64,000 nt of DNA from an uncultured Lachnospiraceae bacterium (GCA_910577735.1 CAJTOO010000009.1:98142-162141); one strand, 5' to 3'; shown: positions 9,314 through 19,528, counted from the stretch's first letter. Notes: generated by a model from the sequence alone, not told the origin. Program-made: numbers and translations.

Positions 9314-10189
9314 TTACTTTTCATCCTCTATTCCAAATTCTCTTACCGCCTGCTGCCAGTATTTTTCCGGAATATCAGGCCAGGATACACTTCCTTCTTC
9401 CTCTTCACACAACTTCATAGCCAGATTTAAACAGGAAAGATTTTTATCATTTCCAGTACGAAGTGTATGAATATTGATTTTAGACCAATAAGGAGCTTTT
9501 TCATTTAATCCGGAAGTTTCAAATTCTTTTATTACCTTTTCCACATCATATTCCAATTGAAAAAACTCTGCTTCCCACCCACTTTGTGAACCGTGCAATA
9601 TCATATACTGCGTTTTTCCATCATAAAACCAGGAAATACCTACCGCACCCGGATGCAGTATTTTCTTATCGGCATACAGTTTCTCTTCCTGAAAATGAAC
9701 ATGACCGGAAACCAATAATGCAACATCAAGATTTTTCATGATGTTTATCGTATTGTCTGCATCAGGTTCTAATATCTCATTAGAACGTGTCAGAGAACCA
9801 TGACAATATCGAAATGGCTTAAGTCCTGCTTTCTCATAATATCCCTGAATCCCAAGACTTTGAAAAAATTCAAAATCATGTTCTGTCAGATTTTCATAAG
9901 TATAAAGCAGGCTTCCGCTGGCAGATGAATAAGTCCAGTTTTTATCCGGATTTTTCCTGTAATCCAGCATATAATCTTCTCTGTTTCCTCTGATAAAGGT
10001 ACAAGGATACTGCCGATTCATATCGTAGATTATCTGCATGGTTTTCTGAGGATAAGGACAATCACTGATATAATCTCCCAGAAAAAGAAATTCATCTGCA
10101 TTTCTTTCCAGTGCATGGTTAATACATCTTTCCAATCCTATATGATTACTGTGGATATCACCTATTACGGCTATTTTATAGTCTCTCAT
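9314..10189 (-). CDS. Calcineurin-like metallophosphoesterase
   Basis: 291 residues of the calcineurin-like phosphoesterase fold. The metal-binding series is complete: GDIHSN (Asp and His), FLGDYI (Asp), RGNRED (Asn in place of the usual GNH/GNR position), YCHGS (His) and SGHVH (two His). Members hydrolyse phosphomono- or diesters; related short proteins include YfcE-type phosphodiesterases and diadenosine tetraphosphatases, and the substrate here is unknown. It follows gyrA by 19 bp on the same strand and may be read through from it. Confidence 0.85.
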   Translation of the reverse strand: MRDYKIAVIGDIHSNHIGLERCINHALERNADEFLFLGDYISDCPYPQKTMQIIYDMNRQYPCTFIRGNREDYMLDYRKNPDKNWTYSSASGSLLYTYENLTEHDFEFFQSLGIQGYYEKAGLKPFRYCHGSLTRSNEILEPDADNTINIMKNLDVALLVSGHVHFQEEKLYADKKILHPGAVGISWFYDGKTQYMILHGSQSGWEAEFFQLEYDVEKVIKEFETSGLNEKAPYWSKINIHTLRTGNDKNLSCLNLAMKLCEEEEGSVSWPDIPEKYWQQAVREFGIEDEK

Positions 10190-10208
10190 CTTATATTTTT
10201 ACATAACC

Positions 10209-12719
10209 TTACTGCTCTTCCTCTGAGATATCTTCCATAGCATCATCAATATTCTCAAATTCCTCTTCACCATTACTGATTTTTTCCCGGACTTTGGCAA
10301 TCTTGGCAACTTTAGTTCCCTCATCCAGATTAATCATCTTCACACCAGAAGTAATTCTCTTCAATGTGGAAATCTCATCCATGCGAAGCTGAATGATGAT
10401 ACCTCCATCCGTAATCATCATAATTTCATGATCATCATTAACAGCCTTGACGCCTACCACATAACCTGTTTTTTCAGTAATCTTATAACATTTCAAGCCC
10501 TTACCGCCGCGTTTCTGTGCCGTAAATTCCTCCAGGTAAGTGCGTTTACCCATACCATTTTCTGATACGATGAGCAGAGAATCACCCTGATGATCTAACT
10601 GCATTCCCACAATCTCATCTCCGTCAGACAGATTCATACCGATAACACCCATGGATGCCCTTCCGGTAGGTCTTACATCTGTCTCCTTAAAGCGGATACA
10701 CATACCCTGTTTTGTCACCAGGAAAATTTCCGTATCTCTGGAAGTGGTCTTAACTTCAATCAATTCATCATCTTCCCGCAGATTGATAGCCGCCAGACCA
10801 TTTTTCCTCACATTGGAAAATTCCATGACAGGAGTCTTTTTCACGATACCTTTTTTCGTAACCATAAAGAGATTCTTATTATCTTCATAATCTTTAATCG
10901 GTATCATGGCAGATATCTTCTCACCAGGATTAAGCTGCAAAATATTGACAATGGCAATTCCCCTGGCTGTTCGGCTCGCTTCCGGAATCTCATATGCTTT
11001 CAGGCGGTACACTCTGCCATAATTGGTAAAGAACATGAGGTAATGATGGGTTGTAGTCATGAGAAGATCTTCAATATAATCTTCTTCAATAGTCTGCATA
11101 CCCTTAATGCCTTTACCACCTCTATTCTGTGATTTAAAATTATCCACCGTCATACGCTTAATATAACCAAGACTGGTCATGGCGATTACCGTATTATCTC
11201 TTGGAATCAGATCTTCCATATTGATATCATAGACATCAAATCCGATCTGGCTTCTTCTTTCATCACCATATTTTTCAGCGGTAACAAGCATTTCGTCTCT
11301 GATCACGCCAAGAAGTAATTTTTCATCTGCAAGAATTGCTTTTAATTCTGCTATTTTTGCCAGAAGTTCTCTATGTTCATTCTCAAGCTTCTCTCTTTCC
11401 AGACCAGTCAGTGCCCGCAGACGCATATCCACGATTGCCTGTGCCTGTGCCTCGGAAAGTTCAAATCTTTCAATCAATCTTTCTCTGGCAATCTGAGTTG
11501 TCTGGCTGCTTCTGATAATCTGAATGACCTCATCAATGTGATCAAGGGCAATCAACAATCCCTGTAAAATATGATCTCGCTCTTCTGCTTTATCAAGATC
11601 ATATTTTGTTCTTCTGGTTACAACCTCTTCCTGATGCTGCAGATAATAAGTAAGCATATCCAGAAGATTCATAACCTTTGGCTGATTGTTAACAAGGGCT
11701 AACATGATAACGCCAAAAGAATCCTGAAGCTGGGTATGTTTATAAAGCTGATTTAAAATAACATTGGCATTGGCATCTTTACGCAGTTCAATGACAATAC
11801 GCATACCTTCACGGTTTGTCTCATCACGTAAATCTGTGATACCATCCACCTTTTTCAATTTTACCAAATCTGCAATCTTTAATATCAGATTCGCCTTATT
11901 TACCATATAAGGAAGTTCTGTTACAATAATGCGGCTCTTGCCGTTAGACATGGTCTCAATATTTGTAACGGCACGCACTCTTACTTTACCGCGGCCAGTC
12001 CTGTATGCCTCTTCCGCTCCTCTGGTACCTAAAATGATGCCTCCGGTAGGAAAATCAGGCGCTTTTACAATCTGTAAAAGCTCTTCAATATCTGTCTGAC
12101 GATTTTCCTCGATTCGATTCTGAATAATCTTAATCACCGCATTGGTAACTTCTCTCAGGTTATGAGGAGGAATATTAGTAGCCATTCCCACTGCAATACC
12201 GGAAGTGCCATTTACCAGAAGATTCGGATAACGGCTTGGTAATACTGTAGGCTCTTTTTCTGTATCATCAAAGTTAGGCGCAAAATCTACCGTATTTTTA
12301 TTGATGTCAGCAAGAAGTTCCATGGAAATCTTACTGAGTCTTGCCTCTGTATAACGCATGGCAGCAGCGCCATCGCCATCCACAGAACCAAAATTTCCAT
12401 GACCATCCACCAAAGGATATCTGGTAGACCATTCCTGTGCCATATTGACGAGTGCGCCATAAATAGAACTGTCTCCATGAGGATGATATTTACCCATGGT
12501 ATCACCGACAATACGAGCACTCTTTCTGTGCGGCTTGTCAGGACCATTATTTAATTCAATCATGGAATATAAAACTCTGCGCTGTACAGGTTTCAGACCA
12601 TCTCTCACATCGGGAAGCGCACGGGCAGCGATAACGCTCATGGCATAATCAATGTAAGAATCTTCCATTTTTTTCTTCAGATCCACTTCTTCTATCTTAT
12701 CAAAAATTTGATCGTCCAT
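10209..12719 (-). CDS. gyrA: DNA gyrase subunit A
   Basis: 836 residues; cuts and rejoins DNA as the A2B2 gyrase to introduce negative supercoils. Visible are the winged-helix region with AAMRYTEARL (catalytic Tyr), the quinolone-resistance region HPHGDSSIYGALVNMAQ, and the C-terminal six-bladed pinwheel containing NRGGKGIKGM and KRGGKGLKCY repeats, one of which is the GyrA-box. The C-terminal tail is acidic. Within the quinolone region the position equivalent to E. coli Asp87 is Gly. It follows gyrB by 61 bp. Confidence 0.98.
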   Translation of the reverse strand: MDDQIFDKIEEVDLKKKMEDSYIDYAMSVIAARALPDVRDGLKPVQRRVLYSMIELNNGPDKPHRKSARIVGDTMGKYHPHGDSSIYGALVNMAQEWSTRYPLVDGHGNFGSVDGDGAAAMRYTEARLSKISMELLADINKNTVDFAPNFDDTEKEPTVLPSRYPNLLVNGTSGIAVGMATNIPPHNLREVTNAVIKIIQNRIEENRQTDIEELLQIVKAPDFPTGGIILGTRGAEEAYRTGRGKVRVRAVTNIETMSNGKSRIIVTELPYMVNKANLILKIADLVKLKKVDGITDLRDETNREGMRIVIELRKDANANVILNQLYKHTQLQDSFGVIMLALVNNQPKVMNLLDMLTYYLQHQEEVVTRRTKYDLDKAEERDHILQGLLIALDHIDEVIQIIRSSQTTQIARERLIERFELSEAQAQAIVDMRLRALTGLEREKLENEHRELLAKIAELKAILADEKLLLGVIRDEMLVTAEKYGDERRSQIGFDVYDINMEDLIPRDNTVIAMTSLGYIKRMTVDNFKSQNRGGKGIKGMQTIEEDYIEDLLMTTTHHYLMFFTNYGRVYRLKAYEIPEASRTARGIAIVNILQLNPGEKISAMIPIKDYEDNKNLFMVTKKGIVKKTPVMEFSNVRKNGLAAINLREDDELIEVKTTSRDTEIFLVTKQGMCIRFKETDVRPTGRASMGVIGMNLSDGDEIVGMQLDHQGDSLLIVSENGMGKRTYLEEFTAQKRGGKGLKCYKITEKTGYVVGVKAVNDDHEIMMITDGGIIIQLRMDEISTLKRITSGVKMINLDEGTKVAKIAKVREKISNGEEEFENIDDAMEDISEEEQ

Positions 12720-12780
12720 CTTCCCTCCATGTCAAACAATCCTGACAATCACACAAACAGCATTTACACTATTACAAGTC

Positions 12781-14697
12781 TTATATATCCAGATTCTTTA
12801 CAAACTTTGCGTTTTCCTCAATAAAGATTCTGCGCGGCTCCACTTTATCTCCCATCAGCGTATTGAATGTAAGATCCACTTCCGATTCTTCTTCTTCATT
12901 CATATTGACACGAAGCAGAATACGTCTTTCCGGATCCATCGTAGTCTCCCAGAGCTGATCCGCATCCATCTCTCCAAGGCCTTTATAACGCTGAATCTTA
13001 TTACTTTGGTCACGGCCCACTTCTGCTAAAAGACGATCCAATTCATCATCGCTGTAGGCATACCAAATCTGTCTGTTCTTTTCGAGCTTGTACAATGGCG
13101 GTTTCGCAAGATACACATGCCCCTGTTTGATCAACTCCGGCATAAACCGGTAGATAAAAGTAAGCATAAGTGTGGCAATGTGCGCACCATCCACATCAGC
13201 ATCTGTCATAATAATGATTTTATCATATCGTAATTTGGAAATATCAAAATCTTCATGAATCCCCGTGCCGAAAGCCGTTATCATGGCTTTAATTTCCGCA
13301 TTGGCATAAATTTTATCAAGTCTTGCCTTCTCCACATTCAATATTTTACCACGGAGAGGCAAAATTGCCTGTGTGGCACGGCTTCTGGCTGTCTTCGCAG
13401 AACCGCCCGCAGAATCTCCCTCAACGATATAAATTTCACAATTTTTAGGATCTTTATCGGAACAATCCGCTAACTTTCCAGGAAGAGCACTGCCTTCTAA
13501 TGCGGTCTTACGGCGAGTCAGATCCCTTGCTTTCCTTGCTGCCTCACGGGCGCGCTGCGCCAAAATCGACTTTTCACAGATTGTCTTAGCCACAGAAGGA
13601 TTCTGCTCCAGGAAATAAGTAAGCTGTTCACTTACCACATTATCTACAGCTCCTCTTGCCTCCGAATTGCCAAGTTTCTGTTTTGTCTGTCCTTCAAACT
13701 GAGGATCCTCAATCTTAACACTGATGATCGCCGTGAGCCCTTCCCTGATATCTTCACCGGAAAGATTTGATTCATTATCTTTTAACAACTTATTATTTCT
13801 TGCATAATCGTTAAATGTTTTCGTGAGGGCATTCCGAAAACCTACCAGATGTGTACCGCCTTCCGGCGTATTGATATTATTTACAAAAGTATATACGCTT
13901 TCATTGTAAGAATCATTATGCTGTAAAGCTACCTCTACATATACACCATTTCTGGTACCTTCAAAATACATGATTTCATTATAAAGAGCCTCTTTACTTT
14001 TATTCAGATATGTAACAAACTCCTTAATGCCGCCTTCATAATGAAACTCCTTTTTCTGTTCCTGACTTTCTCTGTCATCCTGCAATACGATTCTCAGACC
14101 CTTTGTCAAGAAAGCAGTTTCGCGAAGTCTTGTTTTTAAAGTATCATAATCAAAGACTGTGTCCTCAAAGATAGTACCATCCGGCTTAAACTGAACCCTG
14201 GTACCGGTCTTTTCAGGTTCACATTCTCCTATGACTTTTAACTTATAACATACCTGGCCCTTTTCATATCTCTGTCTGTATATTTTACCTTCACTATAGA
14301 TATCCACTTCCAGCCAATCAGAAAGTGCATTCACAACAGAAGCACCTACACCATGCAAACCGCCGGATACCTTGTATCCTCCACCGCCGAATTTACCGCC
14401 GGCATGTAAAATCGTGAATACTACTTCCACAGCCGGAATACCTGCTTTATGATTAATGCCCACAGGAATACCGCGGCCATTATCAAGAACTGTGACAGAA
14501 TTGTCCTGATTTATGGTCACATAAATGGTATCACAATAGCCGGCTAAAGCTTCATCTACCGCATTGTCTACGATCTCATAAACCAAATGATGAAGACCTC
14601 TCGTCGAAGTACTGCCTATATACATACCAGGTCTTTTGCGTACTGCCTCAAGTCCCTCTAAAATCTGTATCTGATCCGCACCGTATTCGTTTGACAT
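12781..14697 (-). CDS. gyrB: DNA gyrase subunit B
   Basis: 638 residues when started at 14697, where GGAGG lies 5 bp upstream; an ATG 12 bp earlier would place the ribosome site inside the gene. The GHKL ATPase domain shows EIVDNAVDEA, DNGRGIPVG and GGLHGVGASVVNAL. The TOPRIM domain shows EGDSAGGSAK and MTDADVDGAHI, followed by the GyrB tail IQRYKGLGEMDADQL. It powers gyrase by ATP hydrolysis. The ribosome site overlaps the recF stop region, which implies translational coupling within the dnaA-dnaN-S4-recF-gyrB cluster. Confidence 0.97.
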   Translation of the reverse strand: MSNEYGADQIQILEGLEAVRKRPGMYIGSTSTRGLHHLVYEIVDNAVDEALAGYCDTIYVTINQDNSVTVLDNGRGIPVGINHKAGIPAVEVVFTILHAGGKFGGGGYKVSGGLHGVGASVVNALSDWLEVDIYSEGKIYRQRYEKGQVCYKLKVIGECEPEKTGTRVQFKPDGTIFEDTVFDYDTLKTRLRETAFLTKGLRIVLQDDRESQEQKKEFHYEGGIKEFVTYLNKSKEALYNEIMYFEGTRNGVYVEVALQHNDSYNESVYTFVNNINTPEGGTHLVGFRNALTKTFNDYARNNKLLKDNESNLSGEDIREGLTAIISVKIEDPQFEGQTKQKLGNSEARGAVDNVVSEQLTYFLEQNPSVAKTICEKSILAQRAREAARKARDLTRRKTALEGSALPGKLADCSDKDPKNCEIYIVEGDSAGGSAKTARSRATQAILPLRGKILNVEKARLDKIYANAEIKAMITAFGTGIHEDFDISKLRYDKIIIMTDADVDGAHIATLMLTFIYRFMPELIKQGHVYLAKPPLYKLEKNRQIWYAYSDDELDRLLAEVGRDQSNKIQRYKGLGEMDADQLWETTMDPERRILLRVNMNEEEESEVDLTFNTLMGDKVEPRRIFIEENAKFVKNLDI

Positions 14698-14708
14698 TTT
14701 TTCCTCCA

Positions 14709-15821
14709 TTATTGTGCCGATGTTAATGCTTCACTGTCAGAGTGATTGACTATTTTTCCATTTTCTATCTGAAAAACCTTATCAATTTCAAATCTGTTGT
14801 TTACAAATTCATCCAATCCCGTACAGGTAATGATTGTCTGGATTTCTCCGATTGTACTTAAAAGATAATTTTGTCTGTGACTGTCAAGTTCTGATAGAAC
14901 ATCATCCAGAAGAAGAACCGGATTTTCATTGGCTATTTTTTTAACAAGTTCTATTTCTGATAATTTGAGAGACAATGCAGCAGTTCTCTGCTGTCCCTGA
15001 GATCCAAACTTCCGGATATCCACATCTTTTATCATAAAACAAAAATCATCTCTATGCGGTCCAACTGTAGTCTGTTTTAATTTCACATCTTTATCCTGGC
15101 ACATAGCAAGAGATTTTTCATAATCTTCAATCAACACATCCGGTTCATAAGTTACTTTCAGTTCTTCTCTGTCACCGGATAATTTTCTGTGAATATCATA
15201 GATAATGTCATTTAACTGCTCTATGAATAGCTGCCTTCTTTCTATAATCTTACTTCCAAAAGAGACAAGCTGAGAATCCCATATATTCAGGGTTTCTCTG
15301 AGAGATGGATTAAAATACATATCCTTTAACAGTTTATTTCGCTGATTTACAATCTTATTATAGTGGTTCAGATTATAAAGATAAAACTGATCCAGCTGGC
15401 ATAATTCCATATCCACGAATCTTCTTCTCTCTGCCGGCCCATTTTTAATAATACTCAAATCTTCCGGTGAAAAGAAAACAACATTCAAAAGTCCAAGAAG
15501 TTCCGCAGCTTTTTTGATTTTCTGCCCGTCAATAGCAATCCCTTTCGTTTTATTTTTACGAAGGTGCATATCAACTCTTACATCTATACCGTCTTTTTCA
15601 AGATAAGTCCTGATATGTGACTCCTCTTTCTTAAAATTAACGATATCTTTATCTTTACTTCCTTTATGTGATTTTGTGGTAGCAGACAAATAGATTGCTT
15701 CCAGAATATTTGTTTTACCCTGTGCATTATCACCGTATAAGATATTTGTTCCTTTACTGAAATCAATATGTAAAGAATCGTAATTTCTAAAATCTGCCAA
15801 CTCCAATGATTTTATGATCAT
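14709..15821 (-). CDS. recF: DNA replication and repair protein RecF
   Basis: 370-residue SMC-like ABC ATPase that helps load RecA on gapped DNA. Walker A is GDNAQGKTN near residue 30, the signature is FGSQGQQRTAALSLKLSE, and Walker B is PVLLLDDVLSELD. The length matches Firmicutes RecF. Its start ATG overlaps the end of the S4-domain gene by one base, and its stop lies immediately before the gyrB ribosome site. Gene order is standard for a Firmicutes origin. Confidence 0.96.
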   Translation of the reverse strand: MIIKSLELADFRNYDSLHIDFSKGTNILYGDNAQGKTNILEAIYLSATTKSHKGSKDKDIVNFKKEESHIRTYLEKDGIDVRVDMHLRKNKTKGIAIDGQKIKKAAELLGLLNVVFFSPEDLSIIKNGPAERRRFVDMELCQLDQFYLYNLNHYNKIVNQRNKLLKDMYFNPSLRETLNIWDSQLVSFGSKIIERRQLFIEQLNDIIYDIHRKLSGDREELKVTYEPDVLIEDYEKSLAMCQDKDVKLKQTTVGPHRDDFCFMIKDVDIRKFGSQGQQRTAALSLKLSEIELVKKIANENPVLLLDDVLSELDSHRQNYLLSTIGEIQTIITCTGLDEFVNNRFEIDKVFQIENGKIVNHSDSEALTSAQ

Positions 15822-16033
15822 CAGTTTTCTACCTTAATCTGTTGTCCATCATATTCTATTACATCGCCGGGATATATCTTCTTACCGCGCTGTAATTCCA
15901 CTTCACCATTTACTTTGACAAAGCCTTCCTGTATTTCTATTTTTGCTTCCACACCAGACTGTACAAACCCAGCCAATTTAATCACCTGTCCAAGTTTAAT
16001 AAATTCATCCCTGATTTTTATTATTTCCATCAT
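15821..16033 (-). CDS. yaaA: S4-domain RNA-binding protein (YaaA/RlbA type)
   Basis: 70 residues comprising a single S4 RNA-binding domain (FIKLGQVIKLAGFVQSGVEA, then FVKVNGEVELQRGKKIYPGD). In Firmicutes this gene nearly always sits between dnaN and recF, and its product is linked to late 50S ribosomal subunit assembly. It overlaps recF by one base. Two adjacent ATGs are possible; the first was kept. Confidence 0.9.
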   Translation of the reverse strand: MMEIIKIRDEFIKLGQVIKLAGFVQSGVEAKIEIQEGFVKVNGEVELQRGKKIYPGDVIEYDGQQIKVEN

Positions 16034-16081
16034 ACAAATATTTTATACCTTCCCAAAAATATGAAACCAATACAGAGAATC

Positions 16082-17191
16082 CTAACTTACTGTTGTAAAA
16101 TTAACAGGAAGGATCAGATAAATATAACTTTCCTGTGCATTTCTGATAAAGCAGGGAGCTTTTGGATTCACCATATACAGATCTATCTCTTCATCTTCTA
16201 TCACACGAAGAGCATCGATCAAAAACTTAGGATTAAATCCTATCATAAGATCCTTACCTTCTTTGGCAATATCAATCTCTTCATCCATGCTGCCCACAGT
16301 AGAATTCATCTTAAGCTGCATGGAAGAATCAGTAATATTGATGATGACAGGTTTTTTATCCCCTTCTTTCACAAGAAGAGTAGCTCTGTCAATACAATCC
16401 AAAAGCTCCTTTTTATTCATCTTCACTTTTGTTTCATAATCGCTGGAAAGCATCTGATCTATTCTGAAATACTCTCCTTCTATCAACCTGGAAACCACCA
16501 AGGTATTATCAAATTCAAATAAAATATGTTTTTCTGTAAAGAAGATGCTTACGTCTTTATCCATATCACCGGAAAGAATCTTACTCACTTCACTTAAAGT
16601 CTTACCCGGTACTACAACCTTCCTGTTTGCATAAGAATTTTTCAAGGCAATTTTTCTGATGGATATTCTATGACCATCCAAAGATACCACTTTTAATGTA
16701 TCTTGATTGATTTCAAATAACTCACCAGTCATCAATCTGTTATTGTCATTATCAGCAATAGAAAAGATTGTCTGTCTGATCACTTCTTTCAAAGTAAACT
16801 GTGAGATTACCACAGAATCCTTCTTCTCTATCTCCGGAAGATAAGAAAAATCTTCCCCTGATTTCCCAATGATATTAAACTTTGCTTTCTCACAGGTAAT
16901 GGTAGTCTTGAAATTTTCGTTGGTTTCAATGGTAATATGATTGTCAGGAAGCTTTCTGACAATCTCTAAGAAAATTTTCGCATCAAGCGCTATCATTCCT
17001 TTCTCTAATATTTCACCATCGATTGTCGTCTCAATACCAAGCTCCATATCGTTGGCAGTCAATTTGATTTCACCATTTCTGGTATCTATAAGAATACATT
17101 CCAGAATAGACATTGTAGTTTTGTTGGGAACAGCCTTTGACACTGTCTGTACTCCGGTTAAAAGATTCGATTTCGTACATACAATTTTCAT
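16082..17191 (-). CDS. dnaN: DNA polymerase III subunit beta (sliding clamp)
   Basis: 369 residues with the three-repeat clamp architecture. Recognisable segments are the N-terminal KSNLLTGVQTVSKAVPNKTT, the central RLMTGELFEINQDTLKVVSLDGHRIS and the C-terminal MIGFNPKFLIDAL plus PCFIRN. The ring tethers DNA polymerase to DNA and recruits repair factors. It follows dnaA on the same strand after a 315-bp gap holding DnaA-box-like sequences. Confidence 0.97.
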   Translation of the reverse strand: MKIVCTKSNLLTGVQTVSKAVPNKTTMSILECILIDTRNGEIKLTANDMELGIETTIDGEILEKGMIALDAKIFLEIVRKLPDNHITIETNENFKTTITCEKAKFNIIGKSGEDFSYLPEIEKKDSVVISQFTLKEVIRQTIFSIADNDNNRLMTGELFEINQDTLKVVSLDGHRISIRKIALKNSYANRKVVVPGKTLSEVSKILSGDMDKDVSIFFTEKHILFEFDNTLVVSRLIEGEYFRIDQMLSSDYETKVKMNKKELLDCIDRATLLVKEGDKKPVIINITDSSMQLKMNSTVGSMDEEIDIAKEGKDLMIGFNPKFLIDALRVIEDEEIDLYMVNPKAPCFIRNAQESYIYLILPVNFTTVS

Positions 17192-17506
17192 CTGTGTATA
17201 TTATCCTTTCTTACCTGTGATAGATTTTGTGCGCCGCTATAAGTTATTTAAATAATAATAATTCAGTAATCTTAATCATAATAGCTGTTGATATGTGCAT
17301 AACCTTATCTATTATACTATTTTTCAGCTGAAAAGAAAACGTTCAAGCTGTGAAAAACTTTGTATAACTTCATAATAACTTTCAACTTATCTACATGCCT
17401 GTTTTCGTTATAAAAATGACATTAATGTCAATTCACATGCAAGATTATGAAAATAACAATGTCTGTTAAAAGATTGTTGATAAAAAAGTGAATAACTTGA
17501 ACATTG
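17192..17506 (-). promoter_or_regulatory. dnaA-dnaN intergenic region with DnaA-box-like sites
   Basis: This 315-bp A/T-rich gap separates dnaA from dnaN. TGTGCATAA at 17294-17302 is a match to the DnaA box on the minus strand, and TTATCTACA at 17387-17395 is a one-mismatch box. Many bacteria have a second, weaker DnaA-binding cluster here that controls dnaN expression or contributes to a bipartite origin. The dnaN promoter must also lie here, but I could not single it out. Confidence 0.5.
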
Positions 17507-18871
17507 TTATGGAACTATTTTTTTTCTGATGATGTCTACTTTGTTTTTGAGTTCTTCATTGGTTGTCATTTCTTCTTTGATCTTATTCACACCATGAATG
17601 ACAGTGGTATGATCTTTCTTGCCAAGAAGTTTTCCTATATTATTGAGGGAAGTATCGATCAGCTCCCTGCAAAGATACATGACAACTTGTCTGGGCTGTA
17701 CAAATTCAGAATTTCTTTTTTTGGAAGTGATATCTTCTGGACTTACTCCAAAATGTTCAGCTACCACTTCTATAATAAGAGAAGGTGTTATTTCCTTTGG
17801 TTTGTTAGGATAAATTACATCTTTTAAAGCTTCTTCTGTGTACGCGAGGTTAATATCTACCTTATATAATTTGGAGAAAGCTATAATTTTGTTGAAGGCT
17901 CCTTCCAGTTCCCTGATATTGGATTTGATATTTTCTGCAATATATTTAAATACCTCATCGTCTATCTCTTTGTTATAATTTTCTGCATTCTTTTTGAGGA
18001 TGGCCATTCTGGTTTCATAGTCAGGCGGTTGGATATCTGCGATCAATCCCCATTCAAACCGGGAACGGAATCTTTCTTCCAAGGTTTCCATATCCTTTGG
18101 TGGTTTATCTGAAGATAATATGATTTGTTTACCGGCGGAATGCAGGGTGTTAAAGGTATGGAAAAATTCTTCCTGTGTACTTTCCTTACCTATGATAAAC
18201 TGGATATCATCCACCATCAGAACGTCAACAGTTCGATATTTTTCACGGAATTTATTCATTTTAAGGGCGTCACCGCTTCTGATACAGTCGATAACCTCAT
18301 TGGTAAAATTCTCAGAAGTAACGTAAAGTACTTTTGTATCAGGATTTCTCTCCAGGATAAAATGTCCGATGGAGTGCATTAAGTGGGTTTTGCCAAGACC
18401 TGCACCGCCATATAAATAGAGAGGATTGTATACTTCCCCCGGGGATTCTGCCACGGCAAGGGAAGCGGAATGAGCCAGTTTATTATTACTGCCGACTACA
18501 AAGGTGTCGAATTTATATTTTAAACTCAGATTGGCGTTTTCATAGTTGATGTTATAAGCTGGTCTTGGAGCTGAAAAATGGTCATTGTTTTTATTCTTTG
18601 CATCTTTTTCCAGAATAAAGTTTATATCATAGGTATGATCCATCATTTCAGAAATAGTAACCTGAAAGAAACTCCTGTATTTGGAAGTAATATAATTAAG
18701 TGCATGAGCCTGATCAGAAGGAATTAAAATAGTCACTATATTATCTTTTACTTCATAGAAATTAAGAGGTTCAATCCAGGTAGAGAAAGAAATATCAGAT
18801 AATTCATATTCTTTTCTGAGCGTCTCTTTAATTTCATTCCATTTTTTACTGATAGACTCCATAGGTTCCAT
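17507..18871 (-). CDS. dnaA: Chromosomal replication initiator protein DnaA
   Basis: 454 residues. Domain I is at the N-terminus (about 1-85), domain II is a short linker, and domain III is the AAA+ ATPase with GGAGLGKTHLM (Walker A) and LMVDDIQF (Walker B). Domain IV carries the DnaA signature GKKDHTTVIHGVNKI that reads the DnaA box. It opens oriC, located directly upstream. Start choice is between the ATG at 18871 and one three codons later; the upstream ribosome site is weak for both. Confidence 0.98.
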   Translation of the reverse strand: MEPMESISKKWNEIKETLRKEYELSDISFSTWIEPLNFYEVKDNIVTILIPSDQAHALNYITSKYRSFFQVTISEMMDHTYDINFILEKDAKNKNNDHFSAPRPAYNINYENANLSLKYKFDTFVVGSNNKLAHSASLAVAESPGEVYNPLYLYGGAGLGKTHLMHSIGHFILERNPDTKVLYVTSENFTNEVIDCIRSGDALKMNKFREKYRTVDVLMVDDIQFIIGKESTQEEFFHTFNTLHSAGKQIILSSDKPPKDMETLEERFRSRFEWGLIADIQPPDYETRMAILKKNAENYNKEIDDEVFKYIAENIKSNIRELEGAFNKIIAFSKLYKVDINLAYTEEALKDVIYPNKPKEITPSLIIEVVAEHFGVSPEDITSKKRNSEFVQPRQVVMYLCRELIDTSLNNIGKLLGKKDHTTVIHGVNKIKEEMTTNEELKNKVDIIRKKIVP

Positions 18872-19220
18872 ATTTTTGCCCCATTCTCTCTTACTATAAA
18901 TAGAAAATCGAAATTATCCTACAATATATAATAATACAAACGCCATAAAAATTCAAATGATAAGTTGTCCACATAAATGCAAATGGATTATTAACAAGTT
19001 GACATATTATGATATATGGAGGAAAATGATGTGCATAACTTTAAAAAGGAATATCAACATGTTTAAAACAAGAAATAACAGGATAATAAAAAAATTATTA
19101 ACATGGCATTATAAAGTTATCAACAAGTTATGAACATATTGTGGATAGATTTATGTAAAGTGGACAGGCAGTTGATAAGTGCTTTTATTAATTTTTTATA
19201 AAAAATATGATTGGATTTAC
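18872..19220. other. oriC: Chromosomal replication origin oriC
   Basis: The dnaA-rpmH gap is very A/T-rich and carries clustered DnaA boxes. These are TTGTCCACA (18965-18973), TTATTAACA (18988-18996 and 19095-19103), TGTGCATAA (19030-19038, reverse), TTATCAACA (19117-19125), TTATGAACA (19128-19136) and TGTGGATAG (19140-19148, reverse). Most differ from TTATCCACA by one or two bases. An A/T tract at about 19183-19215 is a plausible unwinding element. Gene order on both sides and the strand switch at this point support it as the origin. Confidence 0.88.
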
Positions 19221-19249
19221 TTGACGTTTTCCTATTAATTATATATAAT
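19221..19249 (+). promoter_or_regulatory. Promoter of the rpmH-rnpA operon
   Basis: TTGACG (19221-19226) and TATAAT (19244-19249) with a 17-bp spacer form a near-consensus sigma-A promoter, about 80 bp before rpmH and just outside the DnaA-box cluster. A strong promoter is expected for this ribosomal-protein operon. Confidence 0.8.
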
Positions 19250-19330
19250 CAACATGTTGTTTTCCTAAAATGAAGCTTATTATCTTTACCTTATAGAATG
19301 AATAAGGTCATGTGAAGGAGGTGCATGGGA

Positions 19331-19465
19331 ATGAAAATGACGTATCAGCCTAAAAAAAGGCACAGAGCTAAAGTCCACGGTTTCAGAGCAAGAATGAGTA
19401 CAAAAGGTGGAAGAAAAGTTTTAGCTGCAAGACGCGCAAAAGGAAGAAAGAGATTATCAGCATAG
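19331..19465 (+). CDS. rpmH: 50S ribosomal protein L34
   Basis: A 44-residue, highly basic protein starting MKMTYQPKKRHR and containing HGFRARMSTKGGRKVLAARR, the hallmark of L34. AAGGAGGTG sits upstream with 9-bp spacing to this ATG. An in-frame ATG six bases earlier is too close to the site. It heads the plus-strand rpmH-rnpA-yidD-yidC-jag-mnmE-mnmG-rsmG series. Confidence 0.97.
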   Translation: MKMTYQPKKRHRAKVHGFRARMSTKGGRKVLAARRAKGRKRLSA

Positions 19466-19528
19466 GCCGCATTTATGTGGCCTATTTTTCTCCGTATAAT
19501 TATATTTGTTAGAAAGATATGGTTTAAA

